DNA from: Pseudomonadota bacterium
GTDB taxonomy: Bacteria; Myxococcota; Polyangia; Polyangiales; Polyangiaceae
Assembly: GCA_023419055.1 (NCBI GenBank)
Contig: JAEZYO010000421.1
Coordinates: forward strand, 1 to 6,310
Direction: 5' to 3'
Length of the DNA stretch: 6,310 nucleotides
Shown: piece after piece, positions 1-5,272 of the stretch
How the letters are laid out: each line of letters begins with the position of its first letter
Position numbering within the stretch: the first letter of the stretch is position 1
The notes under the pieces: model-generated
What the model was told of the DNA's origin: nothing
Database searches by the model: none
What the model saw: only the letters and a program-made list of their open reading frames with translations
Translations under genes and position numbers: made by a program

Positions 1-569
1 GGCAAGAGCTGAGTCACGTTGCTGCTCGAAAATACCGGGTTCCAATGCTCGTCGGTGGGAAGCTCGACGAGGATGTTTCCGCCCTTCGCGTTCGTGCCTT
101 CCTGGGGCGGCGCGCTCATCGAGGTGCCGCACAAGAACTCTGCCGTGTCCCCGCTGTAGAGCGGCTGGATCGTGCAGCCGCTCACCGGGAGCGTGGCGCC
201 GTTGGTGGTCGGGCACGTTGCGACCTGCGAGCCCACCGAGTCGATGACCGATCCCGGAAACGCGGCGAGCCCGAAGTTCACCTCGCCCGCGAAGGCGTTG
301 ATCATGTTGCGGAGCGCGCAGCGCGCGTGACCGTTCCGCGTGTTGGCGTAGCCGCACGAGTTCGTCGATCCGACGTCGCTCGTGTTCATCGAGAGCGAGG
401 TGTCGAACGCGATCATGAAGTACGGCCGCGCGGGCTGCGGCCAATCGACGGGGTTTGCAGAGCGACACTCCGCGGGCTCTTCGGCTCGCGCCGTTGAGCT
501 CGAGAGCAAGCACAGCGCCCCGACGAGGAGGCAGCACCAACCAGACGCACGAGCGAGCGAGCGGTTCAT
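1..569 (-). CDS. Exported von Willebrand factor A (vWA) domain protein, N-terminal part, cut by the left edge
   Basis: The gene reads right to left from an ATG at 567-569 and stays open for 189 codons to the window edge, so the C-terminus is missing. Residues 1-29 form a signal peptide: a basic start (R3, R7), a hydrophobic core (about 12-24) and an A-R-A cleavage site before E30. No lipobox precedes a Cys. A beta-strand then leads into D56-T-S58-L-S60, the DxSxS metal-ion-dependent adhesion site of vWA domains. Strand-like segments around 98-104 fit the rest of the fold. The mature part has six Cys (35, 72, 84, 119, 132, 147), suggesting disulfides and an extracytoplasmic location. vWA domains bind ligands through a divalent metal. 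In myxobacteria, large secreted vWA proteins include PilY1-like type IV pilus tip adhesins, and the spacing after the metal site resembles these. The assignment to PilY1 is inference, because the beta-propeller that would prove it lies outside the window. Confidence 0.85.
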   Translation of the reverse strand, partial: MNRSLARASGWCCLLVGALCLLSSSTARAEEPAECRSANPVDWPQPARPYFMIAFDTSLSMNTSDVGSTNSCGYANTRNGHARCALRNMINAFAGEVNFGLAAFPGSVIDSVGSQVATCPTTNGATLPVSGCTIQPLYSGDTAEFLCGTSMSAPPQEGTNAKGGNILVELPTDEHWNPVFSSSNVTQLL

Positions 570-574
570 ATTGA

Positions 575-579
575 TCCCC
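575..579 (-). promoter_or_regulatory. Ribosome binding site of the vWA gene
   Basis: Read on the minus strand, GGGGA lies five bases before the ATG at 569-567. This is a reasonable Shine-Dalgarno core. It supports the start that also gives an intact signal peptide. Confidence 0.5.
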
Positions 580-589
580 GAAACCAAAT

Positions 590-615
590 CGAATCGATAG
601 TACGGAGTCGATTCG
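590..615. repeat. 8-bp inverted repeat upstream of the vWA gene
   Basis: CGAATCGA at 590-597 is the exact reverse complement of TCGATTCG at 608-615, with a 10-base spacer. The pair sits 21 to 46 bases before the vWA start codon. It could be a leader hairpin or a dyad operator, but no known regulator is recognised. Confidence 0.4.
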
Positions 616-961
616 CGGTTCGTCGATACCCAACTATTTACCGATCGCTCTCGCGCGCTCACGCTGAGTGAGAAGTCTCAACGGCAGTGCCATCTCTCGA
701 GATCACGCGCGCGTGGAGTACTCACGATCGTCGTCGAGAAGAAGAAGTCGCGCCTCCCACTCATTCGAAGAAAGCATCTCTCACTCGACGGGGCGCGCGA
801 GTTTGCGCGAAGAAGCGGGTCCGCGTTCTCGCGCTCCGCTCAGCGATGCGCTGGCCCTTCCGGCTCGAGCCGCCGGAACGCCGCCGCAGATTTCCAGCAC
901 CTTTTCCCGTCGACCCCGCCCGGCCCGCGAACCCCTGTGGCCGCGGCGACGAGCGAGCACT

Positions 962-965
962 AGGA
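962..965 (+). promoter_or_regulatory. Ribosome binding site that fixes the gor start
   Basis: AGGA lies eight bases before the ATG at 974. The in-frame upstream start at 668 would add 102 low-complexity residues ahead of the FAD-binding motif. The site at 974 instead gives a 446-residue protein whose N-terminus aligns with known glutathione reductases. Confidence 0.6.
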
Positions 966-973
966 AAACTTCC

Positions 974-2314
974 ATGTCTTCCTACGATCTCGTGGTGCTC
1001 GGCGGCGGCAGCGGCGGCGTCGCCGCTGCGAGGCGCGCCGCGCGCTACGGCGCGAAAGTCGTGCTCGTCGAGAACAAGAAGCTCGGCGGCACGTGTGTCC
1101 ACGTCGGCTGCGTCCCCAAGAAGATCACCTGGCACGCCGCCTCGATTGCGGAAGAGCTCGTCGACGCGCGCGATTACGGCTTCGATCTCGAAATCGGCGG
1201 ATTCGATCTCGGGCGCTTGAAGGAGCGCCGAAATACCTACCTCTCTCGGCTCGAGGGGATTTACGCGGACAACCTCGAGCGCGAAGGCGTCGAGGTCGTG
1301 CGAGGTAGGGGGAAAGTGGTCGACCGGAACAGCGTGGAGGTCGACGGCAAGCACCTGTCCGCTCCCCACCTCTTGATCGCGACCGGAGGTCGGCCTCACG
1401 TTCCGGCGCTACCGGGCGCCGAGCTCGGGATCACGTCCGATCAATTCTTCGAGCTCGAGCGGCTGCCGGCGAGCGTGACCCTGATCGGCGGAGGCTACAT
1501 CGCGTGCGAGCTCGCCGGGATGTTCCACGCGCTCGGAGTGAAGACCAGGGTCATCATCCGTCGCGAGCGCCCGCTCGCGCATTTCGACGCGATGCTGGGC
1601 GAGGCGCTCGCGCAATACTGGCGTCGCAGCGGCATCGAGCTCGTGAGCGGCGTCGACATCACGGGGCTCGCCAGGGGCGAAGACGGCATCGGGGTGCTCG
1701 GAGACAAGGGCGAGCGGCTCGCACCGAGCGAGCTCGTCGTGTGGGCCACCGGTCGCGACCCGCTGACGGTGGAGCTCGGCCTGGAGGAGGTCGGCGTCCA
1801 GCTGGACCGCGACGGACACGTCGTGGTCGACGATTTCCAGGTCAGCTCCGTGCCCGGGATCTATGCGGTCGGTGACGTCACCGGGCGCTGGGCGCTCACG
1901 CCGGTCGCCATCGCGGCGGGGCGGCGCCTTTGCGATCGACTGTTCGGCAACCAGCCCGACTCGCGGCTCGACTATGACTTCATCCCGACGGTCGTCTTCA
2001 GCCACCCTCCGATCGGCGTCGTCGGCTACAGCGAGGTGGAAGCGCGGGAACGCTTCAGCGACGTCAAAGCGTACGCCACGCGCTTCACGAGCCTCTATCA
2101 CGGCGTGACCGAGCGAAAGTCGCCCACCTTCATCAAGCTCGTGGTCGCCGGCCCAGAAGAGCGAGTCGTGGGGCTCCACGTCTTCGGCCTCGGCGCGGAC
2201 GAGCTCCTCCAGGGCTTCGCCGTCGCGATCCGGATGGGCGCGACGAAGCGCGACTTCGACAGCACCGTGGCGATTCACCCGACCGCGGCCGAGGAAGTCG
2301 TCACGCTACGCTGA
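974..2314 (+). CDS. gor: Glutathione reductase (NADPH)
   Basis: This flavoenzyme reduces glutathione disulfide to two glutathione molecules with NADPH, in the cytoplasm, as an FAD-containing homodimer. The protein has 446 residues; E. coli Gor has 450. Features in order: FAD-binding G10-G-G12-S-G-G15 motif; redox-active disulfide C41/C46 in [13 protein letters not shown]; glutathione-contact Tyr at Y97; ATGGRP at 136-141; NADPH-binding G172-G-G174-Y-I-A177; second FAD motif ending G300-D301; and a C-terminal dimerisation domain from about 335. That domain ends in H435-P-T-A-A-E440-E, the His/Glu pair that completes the partner subunit's active site. Ala at 177 instead of a third Gly is typical of NADPH-using members. 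R196 matches one of the two Arg residues that hold the NADPH 2'-phosphate in E. coli; the other is replaced by A202. His43 replaces the usual Asn between the redox Cys. The long match to E. coli Gor, including [11 protein letters not shown], makes glutathione reductase much likelier than another disulfide reductase. The gene stands alone and converges on the desaturase. Confidence 0.95.
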   Translation: MSSYDLVVLGGGSGGVAAARRAARYGAKVVLVENKKLGGTCVHVGCVPKKITWHAASIAEELVDARDYGFDLEIGGFDLGRLKERRNTYLSRLEGIYADNLEREGVEVVRGRGKVVDRNSVEVDGKHLSAPHLLIATGGRPHVPALPGAELGITSDQFFELERLPASVTLIGGGYIACELAGMFHALGVKTRVIIRRERPLAHFDAMLGEALAQYWRRSGIELVSGVDITGLARGEDGIGVLGDKGERLAPSELVVWATGRDPLTVELGLEEVGVQLDRDGHVVVDDFQVSSVPGIYAVGDVTGRWALTPVAIAAGRRLCDRLFGNQPDSRLDYDFIPTVVFSHPPIGVVGYSEVEARERFSDVKAYATRFTSLYHGVTERKSPTFIKLVVAGPEERVVGLHVFGLGADELLQGFAVAIRMGATKRDFDSTVAIHPTAAEEVVTLR

Positions 2315-2460
2315 GTCACCCCGCGTGAGCCCGCAGCTCGGACAGGTCTGTTTCAACGGGTCGCGCCGTTCGAACCAGCCGCGTCGTGCGTCTGGTGCAT
2401 CGAACGTCTTGCCGCAGCGCGACGCCCGAACGCTTCCTCGTACTTCCCAGGATCGCTCAT
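2306..2460 (-). pseudogene. Possible frameshifted remnant of a small Cys-containing (zinc-ribbon-like) protein
   Basis: On the minus strand an ATG at 2460-2458 opens a reading beginning MSDPGKYEEAFGRR. Around 2417 the protein-like reading moves to another frame. It continues there as CGKTFDAPDARRGWFERR, then a CPSC pair, and stops with TAG at 2308-2306, inside the last codons of gor on the other strand. Taken straight from the ATG, the frame ends after 35 residues in nondescript sequence. The second frame is open further upstream but has no ATG or GTG. A single missing base near 2417-2418 would join the halves into a protein of about 50 residues. A CxxC pair and a further Cys recall a zinc ribbon, but the first pair lacks its partner Cys. 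No family is recognised, and chance is a real alternative. Confidence 0.25.
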
Positions 2461-2523
2461 CGCCGAGACGAAGAGTCGGGGCCTGCGAGACCCCGACTCT
2501 AGGACCTCGTCCTCGACGTCAGG
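2315..2523. other. Convergent intergenic region between gor and the desaturase
   Basis: These 209 bases lie between two stop codons. They hold a strong hairpin near the desaturase end, a weak 5-bp hairpin (AACGG at 2355-2359 with CCGTT at 2366-2370) nearer gor, and the doubtful minus-strand gene remnant. Nothing else stands out. Confidence 0.5.
2472..2500. terminator. Perfect 10-bp hairpin between convergent genes, probable terminator of the desaturase
   Basis: AGAGTCGGGG at 2472-2481 is the exact reverse complement of CCCCGACTCT at 2491-2500, with a nine-base loop. The hairpin begins 23 bases past the desaturase stop and about 160 bases past the gor stop. It is positioned to end desaturase transcription and could also stop read-through from gor. 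Neither side has a T-tract, so it is not a classical intrinsic terminator. It may act with Rho or protect 3' ends. Confidence 0.55.
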
Positions 2524-3513
2524 TCACGGCTGCGCGGAGGCAGCCACCGTCACCGCCGCCGGAGCAGCAGCCGGAGCCGACTCGACCACGGGCGCCGGCC
2601 TACCGGCGCGCGGGAGCTGCACGGCGGGGTCGAAGACGCGGGCCGGCGGCTCCTTGATGTCCCAGACGAGACCGACGGCCTGGAACGCGCGCAGGATGTA
2701 GTAGGTGAAGTCGTACTCCCACCAGTAGAAGCCCTGGCGCGTGGAGTTCATGAAGTAGTGGTGGTTGTTGTGCCACCCTTCGCCCATCGTGATGATGGCC
2801 AAAAACCAGTTGTTCTTGCTGTCGTCACCGGCCGCGTAGCGCTGCTTGCCGAGCATGTGCGAGAGCGAGTTGATCGTGAAGGTGCCGTGCCAGAGGAGGA
2901 CGGTCGAGAGCACGAACCCGATCAGGAGACCCGACCAGCCGAGCGCGAGCCAGACCACGACGCCGAGCACCACCGCGGGGAGGAGCGACAGCTTGTTCAG
3001 CCACACGAGCTCCGGGTAGCGCGAGAGATCCTTCACGCGGGAGTAGTCGGTGTCTTCGGTCCCGGCGAACAGCCAGCCCACGTGCGAGAACCAGAAGCCT
3101 CGACGCGAATCATGGGGATCACCGTCCTGGTCGGAGAGCTTGTGGTGGTTGCGATGATGCGCGGCCCACCAGAGCGCGCCCTTCTGCGCGCTGGTCTGCG
3201 CGAGAAACGCGAGCAAGAACTGGAACACGCGGCTCGTCTTGTACGTGCGGTGCGCGAAGTAGCGATGATACGCGCCGGTCACGCCGAACATACGCACCCA
3301 GTAGAGCGCGACGCAGACCGCCCAATCCTGCCAGCGCGTGCCCGTGAAGAACGCGAGCAACGGCACGAAGTGCATCAGCACGAACGGGATGCTGCCGAAC
3401 AGCTGGGAGTACAGAAACTTCTGGAACGCGCTCTTGGGCGCGACGTGCGGGAGGCCGGCGGGTGCAGGATTCACGGCTTGAATCTCGCATTCCGACCACG
3501 ATCGCTCAGTCAT
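2524..3513 (-). CDS. Membrane acyl-CoA/fatty-acid desaturase (stearoyl-CoA desaturase-like)
   Basis: This di-iron membrane enzyme would insert a cis double bond into a saturated acyl chain, probably at the delta-9 position, using O2 and an electron donor, and so adjust membrane fluidity. The 329-residue protein carries all three histidine boxes: H83-x4-H88, H120-xx-H123-H124 and H248-xx-H251-H252. It also has N215-xxx-H219, matching the extra Asn and His ligands in the mammalian stearoyl-CoA desaturase structures, so all ten ligand positions appear filled. Hydrophobic segments at about 42-57, 63-80, 176-191 and 193-208 fit the usual four-helix layout. The tail from about 298 is Ala/Pro-rich and probably disordered. 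The ATG at 3513 was chosen because it leaves a normal N-terminus. The frame is open upstream to 3681, but that stretch is not family-like, and the nearest alternative ATG (3537) has no better ribosome site. A GGGA stretch lies 12 bases before the chosen start. Substrate form (CoA or lipid-bound) and exact position cannot be read from sequence. Confidence 0.9.
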   Translation of the reverse strand: MTERSWSECEIQAVNPAPAGLPHVAPKSAFQKFLYSQLFGSIPFVLMHFVPLLAFFTGTRWQDWAVCVALYWVRMFGVTGAYHRYFAHRTYKTSRVFQFLLAFLAQTSAQKGALWWAAHHRNHHKLSDQDGDPHDSRRGFWFSHVGWLFAGTEDTDYSRVKDLSRYPELVWLNKLSLLPAVVLGVVVWLALGWSGLLIGFVLSTVLLWHGTFTINSLSHMLGKQRYAAGDDSKNNWFLAIITMGEGWHNNHHYFMNSTRQGFYWWEYDFTYYILRAFQAVGLVWDIKEPPARVFDPAVQLPRAGRPAPVVESAPAAAPAAVTVAASAQP

Positions 3514-3536
3514 GTTTGTGTCACATCCCGATCGCA

Positions 3537-3551
3537 TGGCGCGTAGCGCCA
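3537..3551. repeat. Short palindrome in the desaturase leader
   Basis: TGGCGC at 3537-3542 pairs exactly with GCGCCA at 3546-3551 around a three-base centre. It lies 24 to 38 bases before the desaturase start codon. Its GC-rich arms make chance occurrence quite possible. It could be an mRNA leader hairpin or an operator half-site pair. Confidence 0.3.
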
Positions 3552-3589
3552 CGGCTGGAACGCCGGCCAACCGGAGAGCCTCGCCCCCA

Positions 3590-3603
3590 CACCCCATTGG
3601 GTG
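3590..3603. repeat. Dyad in the desaturase/oxidoreductase intergenic region
   Basis: CACCC at 3590-3594 pairs with GGGTG at 3599-3603 around CATT. It is about 77 bases before the desaturase start, a plausible place for a promoter-associated operator. No known regulator motif is recognised. Confidence 0.3.
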
Positions 3604-3766
3604 AAAAGGCCGATTTTCGTGCTGGTTCGTCACGCGGCCGGCTTGGCGCGCCGCGTCGAGCGCCCTCGAGCGGATCCTCACTCGGCCGCTTGGCCTCGCG
3701 CCGTCGAATGACGCACCGGGCCGCGCTTACGACATGCCTTTCGACGATTTCGAACCAGACAAGCGA

Positions 3767-3785
3767 GAGCTTTGGCGCAAAGCTC
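3767..3785. promoter_or_regulatory. Perfect palindrome just before the oxidoreductase start: operator or leader hairpin
   Basis: GAGCTTTG at 3767-3774 is the exact reverse complement of CAAAGCTC at 3778-3785, with a three-base GCG centre, giving a 19-base dyad. It ends 15 bases before the ATG at 3801, and no Shine-Dalgarno sequence lies between. As DNA it would suit a dimeric repressor; as RNA it would form a stable hairpin beside the start codon. Gfo/Idh/MocA genes are often controlled by substrate-responsive repressors, but no regulator gene is adjacent here. Confidence 0.45.
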
Positions 3786-3800
3786 GACCGAATCGGCCAC

Positions 3801-4883
3801 ATGAGCACTCCTCTGAAGATCGGTGTGATCGGCGCGGGGCAAATCGGGCATATCGCCTGCGAAGAGATCTTGCGGCACCCGGACGCGCGGGTGACGGCGG
3901 CGTCGGACCTCGACTCCACGCGGCTCGACCGGCTCGCCGAGCGCTTCGCGATCGGTGAGCGCTTCCTCGATCCCGAGGCGCTGCTCGCTTCCGACTCCGT
4001 CGACGCCGTCTACATCGCGACCCCGAACGTGTTTCACGCTCCGCTCGCGCTCGCCGCGCTCGAGCACGGAAAGCACGTGGTCCTCGAGAAGCCGTTCGCG
4101 ATGAACGCGGCGGAAGCCGAGAGCGTCGTCGCAGCCGCGCGCGAGTCAGGGCGCGTGTTCACGCTGGGCATGAACCAGCGCTTCCGCGCCGACGTGCAGC
4201 GGGTGCACGGGCTCGTCGCGAGCGGCTCGCTCGGCAACGTCTACCACGCCAAGGCGTACTGGCTGCGCCGAGCCGGGATCCCCAAGCTTGGCACCTGGTT
4301 CGGCAAGCGGAGCCTCGCCGGAGGCGGTGCGCTGCTCGACATCGGCGTGCACATGCTCGACCTCGCGCTGCACGTGACCGGAAACTTCCGGCCCGTGGCC
4401 GTGAGCGGGCACGTCCAGACCGTCTTCGGACAGCGCGGGCTCGGAGAGGGCGGCTGGGGCTACTCCGACGCCACGGAGACCGGCTTCGACGTCGAGGATA
4501 CGGCCTCCGCCCTGATCAAGTTCGAGAACGGGGCCACGCTCTCCCTGGAGGTCAGCTGGGCGGCGCACCAGGCGGAGAACACGCGCTGGAACCTCGAGCT
4601 CTTCGGCAGCGACGCCGGCGCCTCGTGCTACCCGGCGACGCTGTTCCGGAGCGGCCAGGACGGCGACTACGTGGTCCAGCAGGAGCTCAAGGGAGCGCTG
4701 CGCTACCCGCACTCGAGCCGCTTCGCGAACTTCGTGAACGCCATCCTGGGACGCGAAGAGCTCTGCGTCACGCCGGAGCAGGCGCTCGTGGTGCAGCGAG
4801 TCCTCGACGCGATCTACGAGAGCTCCGCGAGCGGTCGCGAAGTCTTGCTCGGCGGCTTCAGCGCCGGCGCAAGAACAGGTTGA
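3801..4883 (+). CDS. Gfo/Idh/MocA-family NAD(P)-dependent oxidoreductase
   Basis: The 360-residue protein fits the family's usual 330-390. The N-terminal Rossmann domain starts KIGVIGAGQIG with G11-x-G13-xx-G16. It continues to the conserved E96-K97-P98 motif, whose Lys is the usual catalytic lysine and contacts the cofactor. The C-terminal alpha/beta domain has GGGALLDIGVH (174-184), giving the D180-xxx-H184 pair that normally completes the active site. The family oxidises or reduces a hydroxyl or keto group on sugars, inositols and similar compounds in the cytoplasm. The substrate cannot be told from sequence, and no sugar transporter or kinase is nearby. The ATG at 3801 was chosen because the Rossmann strand begins six residues later; the frame is open further upstream, but that translation is not family-like. 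No Shine-Dalgarno sequence is visible, and a perfect palindrome sits just upstream. The 3' end overlaps the convergent DUF2905 gene by 26 bases, so the last nine or so residues are encoded opposite that gene. Confidence 0.9.
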   Translation: MSTPLKIGVIGAGQIGHIACEEILRHPDARVTAASDLDSTRLDRLAERFAIGERFLDPEALLASDSVDAVYIATPNVFHAPLALAALEHGKHVVLEKPFAMNAAEAESVVAAARESGRVFTLGMNQRFRADVQRVHGLVASGSLGNVYHAKAYWLRRAGIPKLGTWFGKRSLAGGGALLDIGVHMLDLALHVTGNFRPVAVSGHVQTVFGQRGLGEGGWGYSDATETGFDVEDTASALIKFENGATLSLEVSWAAHQAENTRWNLELFGSDAGASCYPATLFRSGQDGDYVVQQELKGALRYPHSSRFANFVNAILGREELCVTPEQALVVQRVLDAIYESSASGREVLLGGFSAGARTG

Positions 4884-5073
4884 GCACCAGCGTGAGGAGC
4901 AGGCTGATGACGATGCTGGTGACGATCGGCGCGTAGAGCGTGAAGCCCTTGCGCTCGAGCACCAGATCGCCCGGCAGCCGCCCGAGGCCGAAGCGGCCGC
5001 CGATGGTGAACGCGGCGCCGAGCAGCACGAGCGCGGCGCCCACGAACATCAGAACTCGACCGAGCTGCGACAC
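4858..5073 (-). CDS. DUF2905 family small inner-membrane protein
   Basis: This 71-residue protein has two hydrophobic helices (about 7-25 and 48-68) joined by a short polar loop carrying G31-R-L-P-G-D36. A Y47-A-P-I/TS segment precedes helix two, and the protein ends in three arginines. This layout and the GRLPGD loop are typical of DUF2905 proteins, which have no established function. The start is GTG (5073-5071). It gives the family-like N-terminus MSQLGRVLMFVG, and an AGG lies eight bases upstream. An internal ATG at 5049 would remove the start of helix one and has no ribosome site. The gene is convergent with, and overlaps, the oxidoreductase, and is divergent from the kinase. Confidence 0.85.
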   Translation of the reverse strand: MSQLGRVLMFVGAALVLLGAAFTIGGRFGLGRLPGDLVLERKGFTLYAPIVTSIVISLLLTLVLNLFLRRR

Positions 5074-5272
5074 GCTTCGAACCTAGCACTTTGCGCTCGC
5101 ACGCGACGCGGAAAGAACCGCGATGGTCGCGCGAGTCGCGGGTCGGGTTTGTCGAGGCGTACAAACTTGGTGGATCACGAGGCAAAGTAGCGCGGCCTGC
5201 GCAGTGAATTCCAGAACGGTGCTGGTTGACGGAGGTTCGGACGAGACGAACTTCTGATCTACCGCCAGGCGC

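Larger units (their letters stand above)
570..973. other. Gene-free divergent intergenic region between the vWA gene and gor
   Basis: These 404 bases separate the two divergent genes and should hold both promoters. The part nearest the vWA gene (about 580-645) is less GC-rich than the rest and contains an 8-bp inverted repeat (590-597 with 608-615). The gor frame stays open upstream to 668, but its translation is a low-complexity Arg/Ser/Pro stretch with no family resemblance, so it is probably untranslated leader. Near gor there is a 12-bp perfect palindrome, CGGCTCGAGCCG, at 861-872. It is flanked by TTCCGG (858-863) and CCGGAA (873-878), which could form an alternative hairpin. No convincing -35/-10 pair, tRNA, small RNA or small gene was recognised. 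Confidence 0.6.

Noticed and set aside
861..872. 12-bp palindrome as an operator for gor
   Set aside because: It is GC-rich with an XhoI-type core, a pattern common by chance here, and lies about 100 bases from the start without other promoter evidence.
668..973. N-terminal extension of glutathione reductase from an ATG at 668
   Set aside because: The 102 extra residues are low-complexity Arg/Ser/Pro with no family match. The ATG at 974 has a ribosome site and gives the standard length.
1409..2278. Long open frame of 289 codons antisense to gor
   Set aside because: It lies entirely opposite a clear enzyme gene. Long antisense frames are expected in GC-rich coding DNA, and its translation is a His/Arg/Asp-rich stretch without family motifs.
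2758..3546. Open frame of 262 codons antisense to the desaturase
   Set aside because: It is the complement of well-supported desaturase codons; the translation is charged and repetitive with no recognisable domain.
3514..3681. Upstream in-frame extension of the desaturase
   Set aside because: The extra 56 residues do not resemble desaturase N-termini, and neither alternative ATG has a better ribosome site.
3462..3800. Upstream in-frame extension of the Gfo/Idh/MocA oxidoreductase
   Set aside because: The Rossmann strand starts just after the ATG at 3801. The extension is Arg-rich noise and would overlap the start of the desaturase gene.
5225..5253. TTGACG as a -35 element for the kinase promoter
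   Set aside because: No acceptable -10 element follows at 16 to 18 bases, so it is not distinguishable from chance.
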